From a virus: a stretch of DNA of 26,706 nucleotides. This document shows, piece after piece, positions 21,116 through 26,706 of the stretch. How positions within the stretch are numbered: the stretch's first letter is position 1; the number at the start of each line of letters is the position of its first letter. The stretch covers positions 1-26,706 of IMG/VR virus record IMGVR_UViG_3300032323_002089. One strand, written 5' to 3'. The position numbers were made by a program, and so were the translations under genes. The notes beneath the pieces were generated by a model. The model made no database searches. It was not told where the DNA came from and worked only from the letters and a program-made list of their open reading frames with translations.

Positions 21116-24100
21116 TTAGCGGAGATTGCGGGTTACCTCGGCCATGGCGTAGTCAATCGTGTCGCGGCTCGCGGGGCCGTAGAAATTGAGCGTGATGTTG
21201 CCACGCGCAATGCTGCCATCCCCGCGCAATAGCGGGTTGGTTTCGTTGCGCACCACGTCAATGAGCGTGCCGAGTCGCTCCCACACGTCATGGATGCGCC
21301 AAGCGTGGTCGTTGAGTAGCTGCATTTCTAGGCCGCGAATCACGGGTAGTTCAGCGAGGAAAAGGTTCTGCGCGCGCTCGACCAACTCTTTCAGGTGGAT
21401 CTGCGAGAACCGAGTCTCGTGCTCGATCAGGTCAAGGGATTTGTTCATGCCGGCCATCTGGAAATTGCCGACGATAGAGGAAACTGCCGTAGCTACGCCA
21501 GAGATGGCATTGACGATGCCGAGCACGCCAGACGAGGCCGAAGACGCAGCGCCGCCGCTTGAGGGCGCGCTGCTCAAGTCCCCGGCGGTCTGCGTGGCGT
21601 TGGCCGCTGCGCCAACAGCGGAGCCTCCGCCAGCGGTGAAGATGTCCTTGAGTTCCTTGCCGATCTCCTTGGCCTGCCCCAGGACGCCGCCTAGCCCCTT
21701 GCCTGAGATGAGGTCCGACAGCACGCCCGTGATGAACTCGCTAATGGCCTTGGTCGCGGGCTCGATAAACAGGCTGGTCGTCGCCTCGCCAAGCGACTTC
21801 AGCAGATTCTTGCCTTTCTCTCCCCAGGACATGTCGCCATCCCAAAGCGACTTGCCGATGTCCTGCGCAAAGTTCGTGATGACCGTGGAAACAGAGTTGC
21901 GGAAATCCCCCCAGCGGTTCGCCTGCTCGTCGAGCCCCTTGGACGTGGACTTGTTCGCCTGACCCATGAGCGAGTCAATCTCGGCGGGGATCTCTTCGCC
22001 CGCCGCCTTCGCCGCCTTGATCGCCGCGTCGGCCCATTGGCCAAATGCTTGCTCAAGCTCGTAAGCCGTCGCCTTGCCGCTGTCGCGGATGCGCTCGTAG
22101 TCCTTGAGGTGCTGATCCGCCATCCTTTTGAGGTCGGCGGTGCTGGTGACCCCAAGCCGTTTGTACGACTCGACAAGCTCATCGTTCGTCTTGATCGCGG
22201 CGCGCACCGAGGCAGGGATGCGATCGGTCAACGGGACGATGATATCGACCGTCTTCAGCGACTCCTGCCGCATCCGCTCGTGAGACTTGCTGTAGTCGAG
22301 CGAAAGCTCAAGCGTGCTCTGCTTTAGCCGCTCGCCCGCGTCGCGCCATTTGTTGTACGCTTCCTCGTTGTCTCGCGCCTGCTTCTTGGCCGTCTCCGAC
22401 TCGCGGCCAAGCCGCCTCAGCGCTTCCTCGTGCGCCTTCGTTCCTTGCTCTGCCGCAAGGATGGCCTTCATTTCCTTCTCGACCGCTTCAGCGAAGCTCA
22501 GCGTGTGCTTGCCCGTGGCCTTGGCCTGCGTGCCAACGCCAGCAATCGCAGCGGCGAGATCCTTGTTGCCCTTTACGGCAACCTTCACGGTGCCCGCGCC
22601 CTTGTCGAGCACGCCGAAGGAAATGCTGTTCTCCTTTGTCGCCTTCTTTAGCGCGTCAATATACTCGGTTACCGACTTGCCAGCCGCGTCTACCTGCACC
22701 TGCTGAACGCCGATTTGCCGATTGTGCTGAGCAATCGCATTCTCAAGAACCTTGATCGTGGTGGCTTGATCTTCGTTCGCTTTCTTGCCAGCCTGAAGCG
22801 CCGTTTCGAGCTTGCGGATTTCGGCGTCCAGTTGGCCAATCTCGGAGATGGCTTTGTAGATCGCCCAGCCGGCCACGGCAGCGCCGAAAGCAATGGCCAA
22901 CGGGCCAGCCGCGGCGAGCGCCGCGGTCAAGCCAGCGCCACCAGCGACGCCAATGGAGGCCGTCAGCGAAGTCACCGCGGCGCCTACTGTCGAGAACGCC
23001 TGAATCATGCCGCCAACAGCCAGCACGACGGGGCCGAACGCGGCCGCCGCCGCGGCAAGGCTGATAGCCACCGTTTTGATCGTCGGGTCAAGACTCGCAA
23101 ACCACTTCGCCGCATCGCCCAGCGCGGCCACGAGCGGATGGATGGATTGCAACAGGGCGTTGACGGTCGGCAGTAGCGCGGTGCCAATCTCGATGGCCGT
23201 CACTTTGAGCTCAGCGGTCACGCGCTCGAATGCGCGCGCCGAACTCTTCTCGATCTCATCGAAGGCAGCGCCCGCGGCGCCCGTCGAGTTGCGCAGCGAG
23301 TCAAGGTGGCCGCGCGCGATCACGGTTTTGTCGCCCGTCAGGCCGAGCACCGCGCCCAAGCCTTCCACGCGCCCGATGGCCTTGGTGAGAACTTCGACGT
23401 TGCCGCCCGCCGCCACCTGGAGCGTTTCTAGTGCGCCGTGCAGCCCTCTTGCGCCGATGAGTGCCTGGCCGCTCGAAAAGCCCGTCTGCGCCAACAGTGC
23501 GTTCATGTCCTTGTTGGGCGTGATGATGCCCACCATGGCCGAACGCAACGAGGTCATCGCCTCGGAAACTGAATAGCCCTGCGAGGTGAGCGTGGCCGCT
23601 GCCGCCAACAGATCCTTGAAGCCGATGCCAAGCTGAGCGGCAAGCGGGGTAGCAATCGAAATCGAAGACGCCAACTGCTCAAAGCTGAACTTGCCAAGGT
23701 TCACGCTCTGAAACATCGCGTCCGAGACTTCGCGCGCCTTGCCAAACTCGAGGCCGTAGGAGTTGATGATGCTGGTGAGCCCATCAACGGCCACTTTCGT
23801 GTCGGTGACGCCAGCGACCGCGGCCTTTGAGGCGACGGCCAAGAACTCCACCGCATTCTCTTTGGGCACGCCAGCGGAGATGGCCTCGTATAGCGCCGAT
23901 GCAGCCTTGGTCGCGTCGATGCCCATCGAGCGAGAGAGCGCCAGCACGTTCCCGGAAAGCTTCTCGAACTCGGCATTGGTAGAGGTGCCGAGCAAGGAAG
24001 TGACCTTGCGCATCTCAAGTTCAAAATCCTTGGCGAACGACGTCACCGCCGCGCCCGCGCCCACGAGCGGGAGCGTGATGCCGGCCGTCATGGCCGTGCC

Positions 24101-24256
24101 GAGCGTGGTCAGGTTGCTGCCGAGACGTTCGAAGCCAGAGAACGCTTTTTGGGCGTCCCGATCAATGGTGTTGAGTTGCTGTGAGACGGTGCCCATAGCA
24201 CGCTCAAAGCCATCGATCTTGGCTCCGACTTCGACAAAGATTGCAGGTAGCGCCAT
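21116..24256 (-). CDS. tail tape measure protein, 1046 aa
   Basis: The N-terminal part has the TP901-type tape measure pattern: FERLGSNLTTLGTAMTAGIT, then FAKDFELEMRKVTSLLGTST and ALYEAISAGVPKENAVEF, then SFEQLASSISIATPLAAQLG. A hydrophobic middle (about residues 400-470) and long coiled coils (about 480-720) follow, with a Gly/Ala/Ser-rich segment near 900-960. It sets tail length and helps DNA entry. A tail of about 1000 residues of tape suggests roughly 150 nm by the usual rule, an estimate only. It follows the tail chaperone by 3 bases. Confidence 0.93.
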   Translation of the reverse strand: MALPAIFVEVGAKIDGFERAMGTVSQQLNTIDRDAQKAFSGFERLGSNLTTLGTAMTAGITLPLVGAGAAVTSFAKDFELEMRKVTSLLGTSTNAEFEKLSGNVLALSRSMGIDATKAASALYEAISAGVPKENAVEFLAVASKAAVAGVTDTKVAVDGLTSIINSYGLEFGKAREVSDAMFQSVNLGKFSFEQLASSISIATPLAAQLGIGFKDLLAAAATLTSQGYSVSEAMTSLRSAMVGIITPNKDMNALLAQTGFSSGQALIGARGLHGALETLQVAAGGNVEVLTKAIGRVEGLGAVLGLTGDKTVIARGHLDSLRNSTGAAGAAFDEIEKSSARAFERVTAELKVTAIEIGTALLPTVNALLQSIHPLVAALGDAAKWFASLDPTIKTVAISLAAAAAAFGPVVLAVGGMIQAFSTVGAAVTSLTASIGVAGGAGLTAALAAAGPLAIAFGAAVAGWAIYKAISEIGQLDAEIRKLETALQAGKKANEDQATTIKVLENAIAQHNRQIGVQQVQVDAAGKSVTEYIDALKKATKENSISFGVLDKGAGTVKVAVKGNKDLAAAIAGVGTQAKATGKHTLSFAEAVEKEMKAILAAEQGTKAHEEALRRLGRESETAKKQARDNEEAYNKWRDAGERLKQSTLELSLDYSKSHERMRQESLKTVDIIVPLTDRIPASVRAAIKTNDELVESYKRLGVTSTADLKRMADQHLKDYERIRDSGKATAYELEQAFGQWADAAIKAAKAAGEEIPAEIDSLMGQANKSTSKGLDEQANRWGDFRNSVSTVITNFAQDIGKSLWDGDMSWGEKGKNLLKSLGEATTSLFIEPATKAISEFITGVLSDLISGKGLGGVLGQAKEIGKELKDIFTAGGGSAVGAAANATQTAGDLSSAPSSGGAASSASSGVLGIVNAISGVATAVSSIVGNFQMAGMNKSLDLIEHETRFSQIHLKELVERAQNLFLAELPVIRGLEMQLLNDHAWRIHDVWERLGTLIDVVRNETNPLLRGDGSIARGNITLNFYGPASRDTIDYAMAEVTRNLR

Positions 24257-24259
24257 CTG

Positions 24260-24634
24260 TTATTTGTTGGTCCGACCGTAGAACTCGAAGCGCATTTCCA
24301 TCGTCTTGGCCATCATTTCTTCGTGGCTAAGCCCGCGCTTCTTTTGGGCTTTCTTGGTCAGCGGGTTGAAAAAGTCCTTCCACCCGAGCACTTTGCTCTT
24401 TTTGTTGGTGCGGGCCGCGTTCCATGTCGTAGCGGCGAGCGTGCCAAATCGCTGGCTCCACACATCCTCTCGCTCGAAGAAGGCATCCAGGATGGCATCT
24501 GTTTCGCGCGGCGATAGCGCCCAGAACTCTTCGAGCGGGCCGATGTTTACTCGCCAGAATCCGATGAGCCGGACCCATTGCTCGATTGGGTCGCGGCCTT
24601 CGTAGGGCGGTGCTTTTCGTTGCGCGGGTCGGCC
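24260..24634 (-). CDS. tail assembly chaperone, second ORF (T-like, -1 frame)
   Basis: The frame opens after a TAA at 24635-24637 and has no good start before the GTG/ATG region near 24463. Protein-like sequence extends upstream of that (EQWVRLIGFWRVNIGPLEEF, then WALSPRETDAILDAFFERED), overlapping the chaperone gene for about 88 bases in the -1 frame. This is the gpG/gpGT layout, so expression is expected as a fusion of about 212 aa rather than from an independent start. It ends RTNK just before the tape measure gene. Confidence 0.75.
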   Translation of the reverse strand, partial: GRPAQRKAPPYEGRDPIEQWVRLIGFWRVNIGPLEEFWALSPRETDAILDAFFEREDVWSQRFGTLAATTWNAARTNKKSKVLGWKDFFNPLTKKAQKKRGLSHEEMMAKTMEMRFEFYGRTNK

Positions 24635-24897
24635 TTATTGCGTCCCGCCCATTCCTTGTTGATGTCGTCCATGAGCCCGGTAAGCAGCTCAAAATCCGCC
24701 AACGGCAGAAGCTCAAGGAAAGCTTCTTCGGTCAGGCCCGACTTGTCGGCGAGCGCGTGCCACAGGAACTCGCATGGCCCGATGCTCTTACCCGCTTGCG
24801 TGGCGCGGGCGATGCCAAGAAACTGCGCATTGGTGAGGCGGAACTCGCGTTCCGCCCCATCCAACGTTACGAACGTGATCGGCGTAGGGGTGTTCAT
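24547..24897 (-). CDS. tail assembly chaperone, first ORF (G-like)
   Basis: The 116-aa protein lies between the major tail protein and the tape measure gene. It begins with a strand pair (ITFVTLDGAEREFRLTNAQF) and helices (EEAFLELLPLADFELLTGLM), and ends in a Ser/Gly-rich tail (SSNGSGSSDSGE). In lambda-like phages the G protein and the G-T frameshift product bind the tape measure during tail assembly. Length, position and overlapping second frame all fit. Confidence 0.8.
   Translation of the reverse strand: MNTPTPITFVTLDGAEREFRLTNAQFLGIARATQAGKSIGPCEFLWHALADKSGLTEEAFLELLPLADFELLTGLMDDINKEWAGRNKADPRNEKHRPTKAATQSSNGSGSSDSGE
24613..24619 (-). other. candidate -1 frameshift slip site
   Basis: CGAAAAG in phase AAC GAA AAG lies inside the window where both frames are open (24634 to 24547). 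A -1 slip on AAG allows full re-pairing in the A site (AAA) but not in the P site (GAA to CGA), so it is not a canonical heptamer. It is the only A-run of four in the overlap. Confidence 0.4.
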
Positions 24898-24898
24898 G

Positions 24899-25366
24899 TT
24901 ACGCCAACAGCGAAGCGCCTTCCTCCTGGAACATCAGGTTCTGGTTGTACTGCACCGTCACATTGATTTCCTTGAGGCCGTCGATGGGGGCGGTGAGATC
25001 CCACAGCGATACGCGGCCCTGGAATTGGTAGGCGATGAAGGTCGAAGTGGCGAGCGTGGGGTCCACGGGCACCTCAACGCGGAACCAGTAAACCGCCTGA
25101 GAGACTTCGAGCGCCTTGAGTTGCATGTGGACGCTGCCCGCGTCCAAGTTGGCGCGCAGCGTAAACTCCAGATCGCGCACGTCAGCGAGGCCGGGGATAT
25201 ACGAGCGCTCGCCGGCCGCGCCGTGCACGTCGGCACTCACGCGGTCGCGCTCGCGGTTGGGAAGCTGACCCACGTCCCGGATTTCGGGGATGGTGGTCCA
25301 GGTTTGGGGGGAGCCGGAGGCAAAGCCGATTTTCACTCCCGAGCCGAGTTGTCCGCCAGAAGGCAT
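24899..25366 (-). CDS. major tail (tube) protein, 155 aa
   Basis: AGGAGA lies 7 bases before the ATG. The sequence starts MPSGGQLGSGVKIGFASG, then TIPEIRDVGQLP and GLADVRDLEFTLRANLDAGS, and ends INVTVQYNQNLMFQEEGASL. These are typical features of siphovirus tail tube proteins, which stack as rings on the tape measure. It sits between the tail terminator and the chaperone, the usual order. Confidence 0.85.
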   Translation of the reverse strand: MPSGGQLGSGVKIGFASGSPQTWTTIPEIRDVGQLPNRERDRVSADVHGAAGERSYIPGLADVRDLEFTLRANLDAGSVHMQLKALEVSQAVYWFRVEVPVDPTLATSTFIAYQFQGRVSLWDLTAPIDGLKEINVTVQYNQNLMFQEEGASLLA

Positions 25367-25376
25367 GATTGATCTC

Positions 25377-25763
25377 CTATCCAGTAATCAGAAATTCGAC
25401 CGGGAGCATTGCATACTCGCGATCTTGGCTCACAATTTCCGGACCCGACGCCCGGTAGTGAAAGTTGAAGCCGCCCTTGTTGCCGTCGAACACGTCGATC
25501 AGCTTGCGGCGAATGGTGTCAGCGGTTGAGTGGGCCGTGTTCCCGTTCGTGTGAATGGAAAACTGCCACGTGCCGTACTCCAGGGCATCCGCTGCGCCTT
25601 CCGCAATCGTGCGGTAGCGCTCATCGTAGACCCGCGTGAAAACCACATAGGGAAAGGCGATGTTTTGGTACAGGCCGCCTGGCTTGAAGCGAGCGGCGGG
25701 AACCAGTGCCGTGGCGCTGGAATCAGCGGACCACAGCGAGAAGATTTTTTCAGCGACCGTCAT
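25377..25763 (-). CDS. tail terminator protein (DUF3168/gpU-like), 128 aa
   Basis: The sequence FPYVVFTRVYDERYRTIAEG, then GTWQFSIHTNGNTAHSTADT and IRRKLIDVFDG, matches the DUF3168 layout of a strand, WQFSI and ADTIRRKL helix. Such proteins cap the tail tube and join it to the head. The ATG overlaps the preceding stop as ATGA. Confidence 0.85.
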   Translation of the reverse strand: MTVAEKIFSLWSADSSATALVPAARFKPGGLYQNIAFPYVVFTRVYDERYRTIAEGAADALEYGTWQFSIHTNGNTAHSTADTIRRKLIDVFDGNKGGFNFHYRASGPEIVSQDREYAMLPVEFLITG

Positions 25764-25930
25764 TGGATGCCATGCTCTTCCACTAGCTCTCTGGCGTCTG
25801 CCGAGTTATGAATAACGAGCACGGAGCCATCGGGCTCCCATTTATCCTTGGGGCCGCACCAGCAGATCAGGCCATCGAGCAAGTGCTCCCGGATGTCGTT
25901 CACTGGAACGATATGGTAGGTGCCCATCAT
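25760..25930 (-). CDS. 56-aa CWC-motif phage protein
   Basis: Two ATG codons in tandem (25930, 25927) overlap the stop of the gp10-like gene. The protein reads MGTYHIVPVNDIREH, then LICWCGPKDKW, and VLVIHNSADARELVEEHGI. From memory, small phage proteins with a CxC and a 'HNSxDxRE' end recur in many phage genomes, function unknown to me. The CWC with His 41 might bind a metal. It overlaps the tail terminator by 4 bases. Confidence 0.75.
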   Translation of the reverse strand: MMGTYHIVPVNDIREHLLDGLICWCGPKDKWEPDGSVLVIHNSADARELVEEHGIQ

Positions 25931-26340
25931 CGATACTTCTTCACGATTCCGGCGATGCCATCAGCGAAGATCTCGCGCACCTTGGCGCGGTTGGCTTGGA
26001 TGGCTGGCCGCATGAACAGTTGCGGGCCTGCCGGATGCGGTCCGGCGTGGCCAAACTCGACCAACTGACCATGCGGCGCGATCTCATGATTCACGCCCAC
26101 GATGGCGCTCGCCTTGCGCGGGTTGCCACGGTCAGCGAAGATTGCCCGCCGAAGTGCTCCAGTCTTGACCGGAGCCCGCTGCTTTGCCTCCACGCGGATC
26201 ACTTCAGCGGCATCGCGGGCGATCTCTTTGATCTCCGCGCCAGCCTTGCGCGCGTCTCCAGCGATATCGCGCACCAGTAGCGCGAGTTCTGCCTTCAGCT
26301 CAGGCAGTTTCCGAAAGGTTTGGTTAACGCGACGAGCCAT
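25927..26340 (-). CDS. HK97 gp10-like neck/head-tail protein, 137 aa
   Basis: The middle reads EAKQRAPVKTGALRRAIFAD and VGVNHEIAPHGQLVEFGHAG, the hallmark of the HK97 gp10 family (RxPvdTGxLrxSI ... YaxxvEfGt). An N-terminal helix precedes it and a C-terminal helix (KVREIFADGIAGIVKKYR) closes it. It belongs to the head-tail connector set and follows the joining protein with no gap. Confidence 0.88.
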   Translation of the reverse strand: MARRVNQTFRKLPELKAELALLVRDIAGDARKAGAEIKEIARDAAEVIRVEAKQRAPVKTGALRRAIFADRGNPRKASAIVGVNHEIAPHGQLVEFGHAGPHPAGPQLFMRPAIQANRAKVREIFADGIAGIVKKYR

Positions 26341-26673
26341 CTAGGCGGTGTATTCAGAGGCGAGCAAAACAAGTGATCTGCGCTGCTGCGTGGGGTCTTC
26401 GCAATCGAGGATGTTTAGCCGCCGCGTGCCCCACTGAATGAAGTCTTCGCGCTGCGGGGTGAAACTACCGAGCGGGCTATCGATCAAAACGCGAAACTTG
26501 GCCTCCGCGAACCGCTGCGCCGCAATCTGCAACTCGCGGCCCGTCAGGGCCTCCATCTGCGCCCACGCCGCGCCGATCTCGACGTTCGTTACCACGTCCT
26601 CGCCGCTCGCGTTTTGTGACGCGACGGTCGGGCGGTAGAACGTCAAACGAGTACGGCGCTGGCCTGCTGGCAT
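26341..26673 (-). CDS. head-tail joining protein (gp16/SPP1-type, H_T_join), 110 aa
   Basis: GGAG lies about 8 bases before the ATG at 26673. RRTRLTFYRPTVASQNASGE, then AAWAQMEALTGRELQIAAQR and GTRRLNILDCEDP match the phage head-tail joining family: a beta-barrel with 'W..v....g.e......'. It closes the portal side after DNA packaging. Confidence 0.85.
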   Translation of the reverse strand: MPAGQRRTRLTFYRPTVASQNASGEDVVTNVEIGAAWAQMEALTGRELQIAAQRFAEAKFRVLIDSPLGSFTPQREDFIQWGTRRLNILDCEDPTQQRRSLVLLASEYTA

Positions 26674-26676
26674 CTT

Positions 26677-26706
26677 TCAACTCCGAACAGATTCAGGCTC
26701 TTGAAC
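26677..26706 (-). CDS. possible C-terminal end of an upstream gene (partial)
   Basis: The last 30 bases read ...VQEPESVRS and end at TGA 26677-26679, 3 bases before the head-tail joining gene. By position this would be the end of a connector (gp6-like) gene. Too short to judge; a second frame is also open here. Confidence 0.3.
   Translation of the reverse strand, partial: VQEPESVRS

Noticed and set aside
1-26706. CRISPR array, insertion sequence or diversity-generating retroelement
   Set aside because: No regular direct-repeat array, transposase or reverse transcriptase was seen; the only periodic repeat is the 17-bp operator set.

Overview
The window looks like about 27 kb of a tailed temperate-type (siphovirus-like) phage or prophage of high GC content. 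The host is probably a Gram-negative bacterium with an exosortase/PEP-CTERM system. An Acidobacteriota host (Solibacter/Bryobacter-like) is my inference, from a PEP-CTERM tail on one protein and several Sec signal peptides ending in 'AQ'. No integrase, terminase, portal or capsid gene is visible. The head genes should lie beyond the right edge and the rest of the recombination module beyond the left edge.

Layout, reading the minus strand from right to left. 26706-24260: head-tail joining protein, gp10-like neck protein, a 56-aa CWC protein, tail terminator, major tail protein, and a tail assembly chaperone pair arranged for a -1 frameshift. 24256-16915: tape measure protein, baseplate/hub-like tail protein, pectate-lyase-type tailspike, and a small unknown protein. 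16913-13255: an unknown protein, a signal-peptide protein, a holin-like protein, an M15 peptidase endolysin and a series of small membrane or coiled-coil proteins (host lysis region). 13189-7378: three consecutive signal-peptide proteins, one tail-fibre-like and one 1178-aa heparinase II/III-like protein with an Ig-like C-terminus. A strong terminator closes this late block.

7258-6869 holds four minus-strand tRNA genes with encoded CCA ends (Thr-CGT, Ala-CGC, Ser-CGA, Ser-GCT). 6861-6106 is a control region: two divergent ribbon-helix-helix (RHH) genes flank three 12-bp operators repeated exactly every 17 bp, with a near-leaderless promoter running left.

6109-1 is the leftward early block: small unknown proteins, a PEP-CTERM cargo gene bracketed by hairpins, five small membrane proteins, an ASCH protein, a RecE-like nuclease and a partial SMC/SbcC-like ATPase. 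Genes here are tightly overlapped (many ATGA junctions).

The most unusual aspect is the amount of envelope-directed coding for a phage: a PEP-CTERM protein, four Sec-signal proteins in the late tail/lysis block, and many small membrane proteins. A testable idea is that the phage remodels the host surface or exopolysaccharide. All functional statements rest on reading motifs by eye; no database search was run.
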